DNA of 64,000 nt, from positions 69,429,931 to 69,493,930 of the forward strand of contig NW_026622985.1 of assembly GCF_023065955.2 (NCBI RefSeq), given 5' to 3'. Below the pieces are notes generated by a model. That model was not told the DNA's origin. It saw only the letters and a list, made by a program, of their open reading frames with translations, and made no database searches. Shown here piece by piece: positions 10,396 through 22,480 of this stretch; the stretch's first letter is position 1, and every line of letters starts with the position of its first letter. The DNA comes from Ursus arctos. Taxonomy: Eukaryota; Chordata; Mammalia; Carnivora; Ursidae. The position numbers and the translations under genes were made by a program.

Positions 10396-12815
10396 ACAGT
10401 TGATTACTAAAATTTTAAATTTCAAGTTTTTCTATACGTTGAATATTTTGCCTTCTAATTGCCAAAGTGGAGAAAGATTATGAAAAAAAATAGTCCAGCT
10501 TTTAAGTTTTAATACCTAATATGGAATTTATATATACTTCCCAGAGGAATTCTTATTTTAATGGTGGGTTTTAGGGAATACACTTCCTAAATCCAAGGGA
10601 ATATGAGTCCCTTCATCCATTATTATCAACTATCTGAATGTAAGGGAAATTTTGTTAAATTCCCGCTATAACAAGGTAAAGAAAAGACACATTTGGACTT
10701 CACAGTGTAAAGGCAGCTGTCTCTATGTCCAGGATTGAGTCATCCTGAGCTGATGATTCCCTCTACCAAGTAGACTTTGCTGGGACTGGCATTCATTTTA
10801 AGAGGCAGAATGAATCCTATTTAATTATAGGCAACCATAAATCCAGGCAATGTGCTAGAGTAGAACATGGATAGCATGGAATTTGCAAAATAACATCAAC
10901 AAACACCATTCGTGACCAACATGCCTTAAATATTATTTGTTTTTACCCTTCTCCCATTTCTCTCATCAGTAAAATTTAGAAACAAAACTGGTTATTACTA
11001 AGAGGAAGAAATTTGGAGGATAAAAACATAGAGTATGGGGGTGGGGGACAGGAAAATGTTACAGGGAAGTGCAAAAAAAGGTTTCCAAATTTATTTTTCC
11101 TAAAACAAGAGTAGAAAAGCGTCCACCTTCTCACTCTAACTTCTCATTATGGTGTTCCTTAACCCAGGGTGCTGCTCAGCGTCACCTGGGAGTTTTTCCA
11201 AAATGTGAACCCTGGAGAGGAACAGCCATGGGGCACCTCACAAGTATTAACTCGAGAGTTGTTGTAGGGTATTTGTCTTCAGTAGTACCAGTTTCATGCT
11301 GTATTCATAGGTCATGAGACTAGACCAGTATTGACAGCAATGTGGAATTTCAGTGAGGAAAATTTCTTAGCAAACTTTGATCTGCTTTCCACGGATTGAA
11401 TACGGTTTAAGTCACAATATAAATGTCAAAGACCCGAATGACCACAGGCAATGAGTTATACATAAGCATTGGTGCTTCACCAAATAAAGTATCACGAATT
11501 TTAAAAATTTATTTTTGAAATCTGATTCTACTCCCTCCTTCCAAACTCAGTCTTTCGCTGAAATATTGTTCCCACTGTGAAGAACGGTGTTCTCCGGAAT
11601 CATAGCATGTGGGATATTAACTTCTTGTGGGTACCATTTACTAAACCATTCAATTGCAAAAACTGTCACTTCACTGTCCGATAATTATGGCTTTTCCTAT
11701 TCAGTATATAGTTGATAGTTTACTTCCAGAATGTGAATTTTTCACCTTTTGTCTCCAGTAGCTATAGCTGTTGAATTTTCCATTATAATCTAAACCTAAA
11801 GGACCAATTTTTAAAAAATTCTTAATATCCCAAGGCACTTTGCTTCTTTAGACATGAATATTAAATAGGGTGAAAGCTTAAAACCCTTGGTGGCAAGTCC
11901 CGTCAAGAGAGGCCACATGAGGACATTCAAAATACAACTAGCCAACTCACATTCTATTGTGGGATTAATTAGCTGTGAGCTACAGAGTCAGTGTTGTAGG
12001 AAAGGTACTTTTCCATAGAGCTTTTGTCACATGCTTCTGCCAGGTCCATTTTTTTTTTTTTTCCAGTTTCAAGCCATAGTTTGAGGAAAAAGCAGCTGGA
12101 CGTGGTGGAAGGAACAGGAGACAGAGGAGGAGGGTTCTGGATGATCCCAACTCTTTACATGACACTTTGCCCAGACAGCAACTGACTAGTTACTTCCTCT
12201 GAGAAAGTCATTCTCTTTTTCCAGATTGACATCATTAGAGGAAGCTATTCTTAACCCCCGGATCAAGTAAGCTGGCTAAAAATGAAAGTGAAATCTTTTA
12301 AGTTAGAAAATTTTATATCATTGTCAGTTTGGTAAGAAGAAAGAATGAAAAAAAACACTCTCCATCTAGCAGAGAGAAAAAAACTCTCCTTTTCAAACTC
12401 TTATGATGTTTTTTCAGTATGTTGCTCAGAAATGAAGAAAGGGCTCATTTCTTGACTATCACCATGATTTTCACTGAGATTTATATTCAATGACACCTGA
12501 AGATCACACATAAACCCTGACACTAGTGTAGGCTAGATCCTGCCGTCTGAACTATAAAAAAGGGTGATTGTAGATCCATCAGAGGGCTAATTAGAAAGTC
12601 TTTTACTTCTCTGCCCAGCCAGCTACTCTTGGTTTCAGTTACTTTCTTTGGGGCACGTCTTCCCTTTTGTTCTATACCTTGATATACTCTATAAAATGTT
12701 GGAAATTTTTAAATGTATTTTCTTTAGAAATTAAAATAATGTAATAAAAATGAGATTATTGAAGAATTATGTATTTTTCTGAGCTGCCAATTAACATTAG
12801 TATTTTTTAATTGAC
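10396..12815. other. Long unique block, no gene
   Basis: No repeat recognised with confidence. A short piece at about 11155-11215 faintly resembles MER5. A poly-T run lies at 12050-12062. Non-repetitive stretches such as 12440-12640 (which includes a CTAATTAG at 12587-12594) look like conserved noncoding DNA, an inference only. Confidence 0.45.
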
Positions 12816-12827
12816 GCATATCTATTT

Positions 12828-12990
12828 TTTTAAAGATTTTATCTATTTATTTGAGAGAGAGAGAGCATGAGCAGTGGGGAGGGACAAAAGGAGAGGGAGA
12901 AGCAGACTCCCTGCTGAGCAGTCCCAAGACCCTGGGATTATGAACTGAGCCAAAGGCAGATGCTTAACCACTAAACCACCCAGGTGCCCC
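12828..12990 (-). mobile_element. Can-SINE, antisense, internally shortened
   Basis: AT tail at left and head ending 'ccacccaggtgcccc' at 12990. The middle lacks the usual segment after 'gctgagca'. An imperfect TSD is seen: gcatatctattt (12816-12827) against gcacatttctattt (from 12992). Confidence 0.9.
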
Positions 12991-13653
12991 GGCACATTTC
13001 TATTTCTATAGGACCATGCCAATTAGGATGATTGTACCGTGTTTCAAAGCTTTCAGTAATATTGTTTAATAGTTAAAAGTTTTTCTCCTTTGATTACAAG
13101 ATTGGAATTTATGACTTTTGGGTTTCATAAAGCTCTATATGTTCTGATTTTGTTTGTTATAGAGCAGATTATTTCCAAGGAGATTTTAAATATTGTTTGA
13201 CTCCTCAATGTTTATACTCATTGTAGATTTCATGCGTTTTTGTCATACCCTATTCAAGCAGGCATTCATCTCTAAAATCCACATAGTTCCCAAAAACCAC
13301 AGTAATGAGAGTATGTGATTCAATTATGGATTCCACTGACAAAGAATCAAGCCAAACTACATTGTAATTTAATTGAATTATTACGATAGCTAAGTTATGG
13401 TTAACATGTAACATAAAATTATTGATTAAAATACAATCAATCAGATGATTGTGAAACTGCTTTTTTGCTTTTTGAAATAGTATCTTTTACTGAAATTAAT
13501 GTGTTTAGCTATCGGCCTTGAAAGAGATCAGCTATTCTGTGAATATATATCTATATTAACCTATTTTTTTCTGTTGTACATGAATCCCTTTTGCCTTCAA
13601 AAGACCTTCTCTTTCTAGGATTTGGAAGGCATCTGAGACACTAATAATGATGT
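12991..13653. other. Unique AT-rich DNA
   Basis: No gene or repeat recognised. Confidence 0.5.
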
Positions 13654-13663
13654 GACTATTTCA

Positions 13664-13861
13664 ATTTTAAAAAAGATTTATTTTATTTTAGAGAGATAGA
13701 GAGAGCACGAGTGGCAGGGACAGAGGGAGAGAGAATCTCAAGCAGACTCCATCCTGAGCATGGAGCCTGATGCATGGCTTGATCCCACAGCCCTGAGATC
13801 ATGACCTGAGCCAAAATCAAGAGTCAGACACTTAACTAACTGAACCACCCAGGCACCCCGA
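13664..13861 (-). mobile_element. Can-SINE, antisense (older)
   Basis: Diverged SINE body with head ending 'ccacccaggcacccc'. A 10-bp TSD, gactatttca, lies at 13654-13663 and 13862-13871. Confidence 0.92.
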
Positions 13862-13871
13862 GACTATTTCA

Positions 13872-14484
13872 CATGTGGAAGGAAGATTCAGAAACGATAT
13901 CAAGTTGAAAGGAAAGAAGTTGGTTTGTACAGACTTGAGAAGGTCCAGTTTACGAAATAAAAGACATAATAGACATTTAAAGGAAATAAGCATGGTTAAC
14001 AAGTTTACATGAATTTATGGTGCAAAAAGAGCCATATTTTCTTCTCATTATTATGCATAAAAAATAATGACAGATCCTCTAACAACAGCATTGTGAAAGT
14101 CAGTGATATTCTTTTCACCATGGTAGCAGTAATTTGCAGGGAAAGCTCAAGGTTTATTTACTTTGGGAACTAGAACTAAACAGGATTATCTTTTTATTAT
14201 TATTATTTTTTGTTATCTAAAGGTGCAAAGTGTATATTTTTTTCTGACCATGGCACTGTGGGACATGGTGTGCATGTCTGTGCACACTGCAGTAGGACTG
14301 AGGGTCTGCTTTTGTTCCAAGGTCTCTCACTGTGGGCAGACCTTTGTCCCTAAGGCATGGTTTGACCACATGCATTTAAAAAAAGTAATATCATTAATTT
14401 CATATTTGATCAGTTTTACTTATGGGAGCTAGAAGAGGTATTAATTAATACATACAAAGTTCCATAATATCTGGCTTTAAAAAG
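13872..14484. other. Unique DNA
   Basis: Includes a short (TTA)n run at 14190-14209. The 89-codon plus frame at 14163-14432 has no recognisable domain. Confidence 0.45.
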
Positions 14485-14561
14485 AACCACAGCAGGACTT
14501 CATCAAAATCCTAGAGGAGAACACAAGCAGCAACCTCTTTGACCTCAGCCAGAGCAACTTC

Positions 14562-15437
14562 TTGCCAGACACGTCTCCAGAGGCAAGGGAAACAAAAGCA
14601 AAAATGAACTATTGGGACTTCATCAGGATAAAAAGCTTTTGCACAACAAAGGAAACAATTAACAAAACGAAAAGGCAACTTACACAATGGGAGAAGATAT
14701 TTACAAATGACATAGCAGATAAAGGGCTAGAATCCAAAATCTACAAAGAACCGATCAAACTCAATACCCCAAAAAACAAAAAAATCCAGTCAAGAAATGG
14801 GCAGAAGATATGAACAGACATTTCACCAAAGAAGACATACAAATGGCTAACAGACACATGAAAAAATATTCAACAACACTTGGCATCAGGGAAATACAAA
14901 TCAAAACCACAATGAGATAACACCTCACACAGGTCAGAATGGCTAAAATTGACAATTCAGGAAACCACAGATGCTGGCAAGGATGCAGAGAAAGGGCAGC
15001 TCTCTCACACTGTTGGTGGGAGACTCTGGAAAACAGTATGGAGGTTCATCAAAAGGTTAAAAATAGAACTACCCTATGACCCAGCAATTGCACTACTAGG
15101 TATCTACTTGAAAGATACAGAAATAGTGACTCAAAGGGGCACATGCACCCCAATATTTATAGCAGCAACCTCCACAGTAGCCAAGCTATGGAAAGAGTCC
15201 AGATGTCCATTGACAGATGAATGGATAAAGAAGATGTGATATATATATACAATGGAATACTACTCAGGCATCGAAGAGAATGAAATCTTGTCATTTGCAA
15301 TGATGAGAATGGAACTACAGGGTATCATGCTAAGCAAAACAAGTCAGTCAGAGAAGGTACCATATGATTTCACTCATACGTGGAATTTAAGAAACAAAAC
15401 AGATAAACATAGGGGAAGGGAAGGAAAAATAAAATAA
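14562..15437 (+). pseudogene. L1 ORF2 C-terminal remnant, frameshifted
   Basis: Three open pieces in different frames (14562-14813, 14949-15239, 15252-15437) read the C-terminal third of L1 ORF2p, downstream of the reverse transcriptase. Recognisable phrases are 'YDPAIALLG', 'WIKKM' and 'MEYYSGIEENEI', which lie near the C-terminal cysteine-rich end in L1s. The endonuclease and reverse transcriptase domains are absent through 5' truncation. It cannot make an active protein and no promoter is present. The changes of frame are old indels. Confidence 0.85.
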
Positions 15438-15505
15438 GGTAAAAACAGAGAGGGGGCCAACCATAGAGACTCTTAACTATAGGGAACAAACTGAGGGTTG
15501 CTGGA

Positions 15506-15529
15506 GGGGAAGTGGGTTGGGTGGGGGGG
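15506..15529 (+). other. G-quadruplex motif in the L1 3'UTR
   Basis: G-runs at 15506-15509, 15514-15516, 15519-15521 and 15523-15529 with loops of 4, 2 and 1. G-rich tracts in this position are a known feature of mammalian L1 3'UTRs. Confidence 0.6.
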
Positions 15530-15705
15530 TGTGATGTTTGGGTGATGGGCTTTAAGGAGGGCACTTGATGTAATGAGCACTGGGTGTTATATGCAACTGA
15601 TGAATCACTAAATTCTACTCCCTGAAATTAATGACAAAATATATGTTAACTAATTTGAATTTAAATAAAAACTTAAAATTAAAAACAAAACAAAACAAAC
15701 CACAG

Positions 15706-16305
15706 TATTCTAAGGCTTACAAGTTAATATCCATGTGGAGGATTTGTAAAACCTGGAGGTTTATAATTTACTGTTATGGATCAGAAATATTTTTCTGTCT
15801 CTATAAGCTTATCTACTCAGATCAGGAACCAAGAATAACTGAACTTAACACCGACCACATTTTGTCTATGAAATCTATAACCTATGAAACCTATGACCAG
15901 TTCTTTCTTAGAGATTCCCTTGTTTGCTGATATTCCTGACCTATCTGTCTGGAAGTAACATTCTTGATTATTTGTAGATATGGGATTATATGTGTCACAG
16001 AACAAAACCAGACCATTTTCCTGGGAGAATATTAAAGGCATAATTATAGCACATGAAGCATAGCTCTTACATCTTACAGAGATTGTCACACCTAACTAAA
16101 CAAATCTTTGTCATGGTAGGGTTGTAAATTTTTTAAACTTTTTTTTCTTTGAAAAGAAGAATAGAGTCTCACTGAACCTATGTAAGTAAATACATAGTCA
16201 GGAAGTATAGGAACTCAGTAAAGATACTTGGTATACGATTTAACTACTGTTTTAAGTTGTCCTATAGACAGGACCCATAAATATACATCATTTGTTTTTG
16301 AGGTA
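15706..16305. other. Unique DNA
   Basis: No gene or repeat recognised. Confidence 0.45.
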
Positions 16306-16338
16306 ACACACACACACACACACACAACACACATACAC
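16306..16338 (+). repeat. (CA)n microsatellite, interrupted
   Basis: About ten CA units (16306-16326) followed by a decayed CA-rich end. Confidence 0.9.
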
Positions 16339-16339
16339 A

Positions 16340-17935
16340 AGAAAGTATTTAAAGGAAACTAACATTAACTTCATACGAATTTTTATGTAAGTATACTATA
16401 ACCACCATTCAAATCAAAATGGAGACTCTTTCTAGCACCTTCACAATTTCTCTCATGTTTTTTAGTTAATTCCCCCACCCAGAGTCAATGAATATTCTGA
16501 CTTCTATTACCATGGATTAGTGTTGCCTTTTCTTGAGCTTCATGTGAATGGACGCATGGAATATAGGCATAAAGTCGTTCATAATTTTTCTTTATTACCC
16601 TTTCATTGTCTGCAGACTCTTCAATGTTTCCCTTCTTACAACTTCATCAATTCTTTTCTAAAAAATCTTTTTAAAAACCAACACTCAGCTTTATCAAGTT
16701 TCTTATTTTTCTGTTTTCTGTTCCATTGATTTTTTTTATCTTATTATTTTCTTCCTTCCACTTTTTTGTTTGATTTGCTCTCCTTTTCTAAGCTTTTTGA
16801 GCTGGGATATTAGATAATTGATTTTTAAACCTTTATTCTGTCCAATATATGTACTTGAAGTTACAACATTCCTATCTAGCGTTGCTCTAACTTCATACCA
16901 CGAATTTTGGTATGTTGTGTTCTTTATTTTCATTTATATCAAATTATATTCTAGTTTCCTAAGTGAATTTTAAAATCAATTCAATATTTAGATGTGTGCA
17001 GCTTAATTCCCAAATATTAAGGGATTTGCAGGTATCTTATTGTTATTGATTCCTAGCATAATTCTGCTGTGGTCAGAGAACATATCTGAGAAGTACACAG
17101 GTGATTGTTTTCTGTAGGTGAGGGATACCGATGAGAAAAGGAATATTTGAAATGAACCCACTGATTTTGATAGAGTGACAAGAGTGACATAGGCTAAGTA
17201 GTGACACTTATTTTTTCTGACTTCTGTTGTTTCTGTTTCAGTTCTTTGAAATGTATTGAGACTTGTTGCATGATCAGCACGTGGTTTACGTTGGTGATGA
17301 TTCTGCAACACTTGAAAAAATATTTATTCTGAGTTTGTGTATAGCGTTCTCTAAATGTCATTGGTCAAATTTGTTAATATTTGTTCAAATCATCTATACT
17401 CTCAATGACATTTTTTCCCTGCATGTCCTATATATTACTGAGAATGTAGTATTAAGTTCTCCAACTATGATTTTGGGTTCTTAATTTTTCCTTCTACTTC
17501 TGACAATTATTGTGCTTTTATCTTACTCTTTGTTATTTTCCCCAACTTTTTTGTTTCTCTTTTTCTAGCTCCTTTTCCTAGTTCCTTTTGTGTTTATTGA
17601 GTGTGTTTTAGTATTCCATTTATCTCCTATTTTGGATTTTTAGCAATAAATCCTTGTTTTATTTAATTATTATTACATTTATGCTAATTCACATATCATG
17701 TAAGAAACTTACAATACCTACTGTTATTTTTGCTACTATTGTCATGTGTTTGCTTCTGAATATATTATAAACCCCACCATCCATTGCTAGTATTTTAGAG
17801 ACTCAATATTCTTTTTAAAAATTAATAAAAAATCTCTTATATATACTCATATATTTCTGGTACTCTTATTCTTTCTTATAGATCAAGGTTTCTGCCTAAT
17901 GGTATTTCCCTTGAAACTGTGGGACTTCCATGGTG
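16340..17935 (-). mobile_element. Ancient L1 (L1M type), antisense, ORF2 and 3'UTR
   Basis: Reading the complement, the stretch matches old L1 ORF2. On the plus strand one sees its antisense phrases in order: 3'UTR-like 'gacttctattaccatggatt' (16501-16520), then 'ttctgttccattgatttttt' (16717-16736), 'tggtatgttgtgttctttat', 'tctgctgtggtcagagaaca', 'gttctccaactatgattttg', and finally 'taagaaacttacaatacc' and 'ataaaccccaccatcc' near 17700-17780. The reading order is consistent with one element. No open frame survives. About 150 bases near 17105-17245 do not match and may be an insertion or a very diverged part. Confidence 0.8.
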
Positions 17936-17939
17936 TCAT

Positions 17940-20216
17940 CAGGTAACAGAGCAACATACTGCCTTGTGGTAAGGTAACAAGGTTACGGTGCCTCTGTACT
18001 AACTTCTGAAGGAAAGCTGAAGAGCTAGCATAAGCCTACAGTAAGACAGGGAAGATGTACTTCGGTCCCCATCAGGTAAATTCAAATTGTTTCTGATGTT
18101 CTTTGCTCATTGACAGAAAGAAGAATGCATTATCTGTCAAAATTACTAGATGTACACCAGTGGCAAAGGTCAATATTGATTTTCTCCTCTAAAGAACCCA
18201 CTTCTGAAATAGCAGCTACATTTGGAATTACCATCTGATTAAGCTTCCAATAATCCACTGTCATTCCCTATGATTCATCCAGATGAATTAAATAAGGTGA
18301 TAGGAATTACCACCCCTATATTTTTCAAGTTCTTGAGGGCAGTACTAATATCTTTGATTTATCCAAGAATGCTATTGTTTTTGCTTTACTATTTCAGCAT
18401 GATTAAGAAGCTCCAGCAGCTTTGACTTCCTCTGATGATGCTTCTGATGCCATGGGTCAAGGAGTCAGAGTGGGGCTTCTGCCAATTTCTAATTGTACTT
18501 ACTTAAGTGTTATCGTTGGGTACAAAAGTGACCACGGATGGTGTTACGGACCCACTGAAACAACTGCAAGAGCAAAACACAGAGCAAAATTCCATTTTCA
18601 TCTGACCAGTGATGCTCTTCATGTCCAAGGATTTGTGCTACTTCAGAGCCAATGTCCTATAATTTTGATAGGACTGGGTATTTTCCTTTTCCTAGTGCTT
18701 AGTAACTCTAATAAATAGTTGCAAGTGGAGGAAGATTTATAGTACTATGGTATAGAAGATTTATAGTAAAGATATATTATATATATCATTACAAAATCTT
18801 CTGCCAACTATATCCACTTTCCCAGTAAGTTAATTCTGACAATTGCATGGCCAATGTAACTCTCTTTCATGGAACTGATGTCAGGGTATTTTTCACCAAA
18901 CCTAAAGTTATATTCACTAAAGAGACTAAGTAGTGTTTTAGTGTGCTTTTCATTTATTTTAGTCTTGGAGACCCCATGATCCACTGGCCACTAGCAAAGA
19001 TCCCCATGTAAAACTGTTCTTTCTCTTGTTCCTACATCGTAGGAACTCTGCTGTCATTGTCTCTGTCAGTGAAACACTACTGTGAGGATTTCATGACTCA
19101 CTGAAAACGGGGGTAGGGGTAGGGGAACCATAATTAGAGGGTGAGTGAGTAGATTGCACAGAATATATTTATTCCAACATGCCCATTTACCTATATACTG
19201 GTGTCCTTCTTGTATATAACAGCAAAGAATTTTAACTTCATTCGGCATAGACCACAGGTGAATTCTACTTTTAGTTAACCGACTAAGGAACCACTCATAA
19301 CTGCTCAAGGTAGAACACCAAATCCAGAAACTCTGGTAAATGCCCTCTATTGATAAATTTTGCCTTATCTAAGAATTTGTTATTTTTACCATGGTGTACC
19401 ATTCACTGAAGAATCCATATACATATTCCCCAGGTTTTTGCCAATACAAATTGCTCAGATATGAATTCTTTTGACATGTAAAATTTCTTTTCTTGGTTTT
19501 ACTTGGCAAATGGCCCCATTGGGCATGTTGAAATCTGATTCTAGCTAACAGATTGGTGATTGTGGAGGCCTTATCGTGGTAGAGCAATAACCCTTGGTGA
19601 TGTTATTAAAGGACTTTCAAACTAGGTAAACCAGACTCTGCAGACTGGAAGGTGGGGCTGCTTCTGCTCAGTGCTGTTTGGGGTTGAGGTACTCACTCAC
19701 CTGAATTCTTCCAAATGTCATTATTCCAAACCCCAAAGCCCTAATTTTTTCCCCAAATTGAAGCTCTTATGTTCACACACACAAAAATGTAACTGTAATC
19801 CGGTCTATGCTGTAGATTCTCCAGTTTATAGACACAGATTCTGTGTGTAAATCTGAGATACAAGAGATGAGAGTTTTTTCCTCTGACACTGCCTTGAGTT
19901 GAGACTGTAGAGCCTTGAGTTTGTCATATTCTTTCTTTAACTCTCAACACAGCCAAGCCATCCCAAATTTTGTATTCTTCTTATGCATTATTCTATGATA
20001 TAATAGCTGCCACATGGTCAGTCAAAGCCATGCTTTTAACAGGCACTTTATTCCGGTCAGACATTTCTTCTTAAGAAACCATTTTGCCACTGATTGACAA
20101 AGACTACGAGTATTCTATACTCCACTCTAACCAGATCTTCATGCCTTCAAATCCAGTCAGGTCACATGACCCATTCCAGATTCTACTGATTCCTTGTTTG
20201 AAAGTCTCTTGACTCT
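17940..20216 (-). mobile_element. ERV-L-type endogenous retrovirus internal region, antisense
   Basis: On the minus strand this resembles the internal region of ERV-L (class III) elements. The part near 18220-18720 is pol-like (protease/start of reverse transcriptase). The part near 19150-19620 corresponds to the gag-to-pol stretch, and 19980-20216 lies towards the 5' end. Landmarks on the plus strand include 'ccatctgattaagcttccaa', 'catgcccatttacctatata' and 'tctaaccagatcttcatgcc'. The frames are broken many times, so it is a fossil. No LTR is visible at either end. ERV-L elements lack env, and I see none. Assignment is from memory of the family consensus. Confidence 0.65.
18731..18768 (+). 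repeat. Short direct repeat (14 bp, period 24)
   Basis: gaagatttatagta occurs at 18731-18744 and again at 18755-18768, inside the ERV-L fossil; a local tandem duplication. Confidence 0.8.
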
Positions 20217-20446
20217 GCGGGGTGCCTGGTGGCTCAGTTGGTTAAGTGTCTGACTCCTGGTTTTGGCTCAGGTCATGATCTCAGGGTCATGATCTCAGGG
20301 CAGTGAGATCGAGTTGTGCGTTGAGCTCCGTGCTTAGCTCTGAGTCTGCTTGAGATTCTCTCTCTGCCCCTCCCCCTGCTCTCACCGTCTAAAATAAATA
20401 GATAAATTAATAGATATAGAAAAAAAGAAAGAAAATCTTTTTTAAA
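20217..20446 (+). mobile_element. Can-SINE with internal 14-bp duplication
   Basis: Head at 20219, AT-rich tail to 20446. A perfect 16-bp TSD, aaagtctcttgactct, lies at 20201-20216 and 20447-20462. The unit tcatgatctcaggg is present twice in tandem (20273-20286, 20287-20300). It inserted at the edge of the ERV-L fossil. Confidence 0.95.
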
Positions 20447-20462
20447 AAAGTCTCTTGACTCT

Positions 20463-21159
20463 AACATACTAAATATTATATCAGTCCGAGCTCAGCTGCA
20501 AAAATCAAAAACAACCTACAATCTTTTTTTTTTTTCACTTATAAGGGTTTGTGAGAAATTAGCATTTATAAAACAGGTGAAAGTGTTGAAGAGAATGTTC
20601 TGGGCTAGCTCTCTAGGAATTATTACCTGAAAAACACCACAGAATGAACCAAATGAAGAAACATTAACTTGTGACATAATCTGGAAGTTGAGATACCTCA
20701 ACTCTATCAGTTACTAGCTTCAAGAAGTTACTGCATTAATTGCAAGCCATGAAACAGAAAGTTGCTCCTACTCTGTTTTTACTGGAAGGACGATACCTTG
20801 GATGTGATGGATGAACTGATTGGAAGTTGCTGCCATAATTTTAGCCTCCAGAATTATACTACATTTGCAACATTTGTATGAGAAAATAACATTTCTGTCT
20901 GGCTGCTACCTCTCTCTACTCACCTCAATTTAAAAAACATCTCAGTGTGCTAGAACATAATTCGTAAAGTCTAAATAACTCCAGAAACCAATCTGCATGG
21001 AATTCTGGGACAGAGAGCATTTATCACTACCTTCTCTATTGCACAGAAGGATACACTAGATGCTGAGCCAAGTCGGTCCAGCATATTTGCCACAAGGACC
21101 TTTCTGTCTTTCTCAGAATTTGAGTTGAGGATCCTACCCTTCTTTTTGAAAACTCATCC
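20463..21159. other. Unique DNA
   Basis: Poly-T at 20524-20535; otherwise nothing recognised. Confidence 0.4.
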
Positions 21160-22107
21160 TTTCCTGAGTTACATGATACCATTATTTCAGGTTTCCCCTC
21201 ACCTCCAAAATTCATCCTTTTCATTCTCCAGTGCTGTCTTACTTTCCTCTGTTGACCAGCAAATAACAAAAGTTTCACGGGCCTCCATCTCAGGCGATCA
21301 TTTCTTCTTCTCCAGACAATCTTGTTCATTTTTCACAATTCCTTATGTCCAGCTCAGTATGCTATTAGAGCTATCTTTAGTATATCTAATTGTCTACCAG
21401 GTATCTCCAATTGCATGTCTCTTCAAGATCCCTAATTTAACGGAAGGAATGTGAACTTTTAAATGTCCCCTATTGCTCCCATCTTATTTAAAGCTACTCA
21501 AGTTCTTAGTTATTACATTACAACAACTAGACCCTACTTTCAGTTTGAAAACAGATCAAGCTCTTTCCCATTCCAGGGCCCTTTTCCATGTTCTTCTGAA
21601 TTTTTGCATGATTGGTTCATTTATATCCTTCTAACATTTCATTTTCTCTATGAAGTCAAGGAATATTTGGGTCACTTTCACTAAATGAGTAACTCCATTA
21701 TTCTCTAGCTCAGAAATTTTTGCCTGCCTCCATTTCCCTTATTTTGAACTTCTCATTTGTTATGTGTGTTATGGGTCTCCCTCATTCTACTGCAAGGGGT
21801 GAGTAACAAGTTGATCCACTGTGTTCAACACTATAACCCTGGTACCAAGCATAGTACATGGAACACAGTTAATTTTATTTTTAAAGATTTATTTATTTGA
21901 GAGAAAGAGGGAGAGTACAAGAGAGACCATGAGGTGGGGAGGGGAAGAGAGAGAGGGAAAAGAAGACTCACTGCTGAGCAGGGAGACCAGTTACAACAGG
22001 GGTTGGATCCCAGGACCCCAGGATCATCACCTGTGCTGAAGGCAGATGCTTAACTGGCTGGGTCACCCAGGTTACCCCTAATTTTTAATATTTGTTGGAT
22101 AAATGAA
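21160..22107 (+). mobile_element. L2 LINE 3' part, sense, split by a SINE
   Basis: The stretch from about 21370 ('aattgtctaccaggtatctc', then 'ccattccagggcccttttcc' near 21568) and the end 'aatatttgttggataaatga' (22087-22106) follow the L2 ORF2-end and 3'UTR order. The L2 tail is interrupted by the SINE at 21878-22078. Strongly diverged, with no coding capacity. The beginning before 21370 is doubtful. Confidence 0.5.
21878..22078 (-). mobile_element. Can-SINE, antisense (older)
   Basis: AT tail left, diverged body, head ending 'tcacccaggttacccc'. A short TSD-like repeat, taatttta, lies at 21870-21877 and from 22079. Confidence 0.9.
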
Positions 22108-22234
22108 CAACAATAAAAATAGAAAAAATAAGTATTTTCCCAGATACTAACTGTGTGAGACTTATGAAGAATTGTGAAACAGTTAGAAATTAAGTAATTA
22201 CGGTAAGTAAGTCTCTCATTAAGCTCTAAAGTAT

Positions 22235-22480
22235 AAATCATTCATTCATCCACTCATTCATCAATACTTATTGAGAATCGATTACATTCCAGACATATAA
22301 GCCTTAAAAAAAGGGTTGGGGGGGAATACAATTTCTGGCTTCATAGAACTTACATTCTTCTATGGGATATAGACAAGAAAAAAAAAAACGAATATATAAT
22401 ACAATGCAATATAGTATGATAAGATATATGGCAGGAGGTGACATAATGTAACATAACAAAACATAGTGTCAGGTAGCATG
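22235..22480 (-). mobile_element. L2 LINE 3' end, antisense
   Basis: It begins with the L2 3'-end signature in antisense ('tcattcatcaatacttattg') and continues through 'catagaacttacattcttct', as in L2. It faces the sense L2 that ends at 22107, so two L2 3' ends converge about 130 bp apart. Confidence 0.6.

Larger units (their letters stand above)
14493..15697 (+). mobile_element. 5'-truncated carnivore L1 (ORF2 end and 3'UTR)
   Basis: A LINE-1 copy keeping only the last part of ORF2 (about 14494-15437), the 3'UTR and an A-rich tail (15655-15697). The 3'UTR carries the carnivore L1 phrase 'atgagcactgggtgttatat'. A short direct repeat, aaccacag, at 14485-14492 and 15698-15705 is the probable TSD. 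The 5' truncation is the usual result of incomplete target-primed reverse transcription. The coding part has frameshifts. Confidence 0.93.

Noticed and set aside
18422..18718. 98-codon plus-strand open frame
   Set aside because: It lies antisense to the ERV-L pol fossil.
19109..19125. GGGGGTAGGGGTAGGGG tract as a G-quadruplex or telomere-like repeat
   Set aside because: Only three G-runs, and too short to be an interstitial telomeric repeat.
20217..20290. tRNA-like heads of the SINEs
   Set aside because: They carry box A/B-like text of a tRNA-derived SINE followed by SINE bodies and A-tails; none is a functional tRNA gene.
21125..21454. 109-codon plus-strand open frame
   Set aside because: Partly overlaps L2-like sequence in an unrelated frame and has no recognisable protein features.
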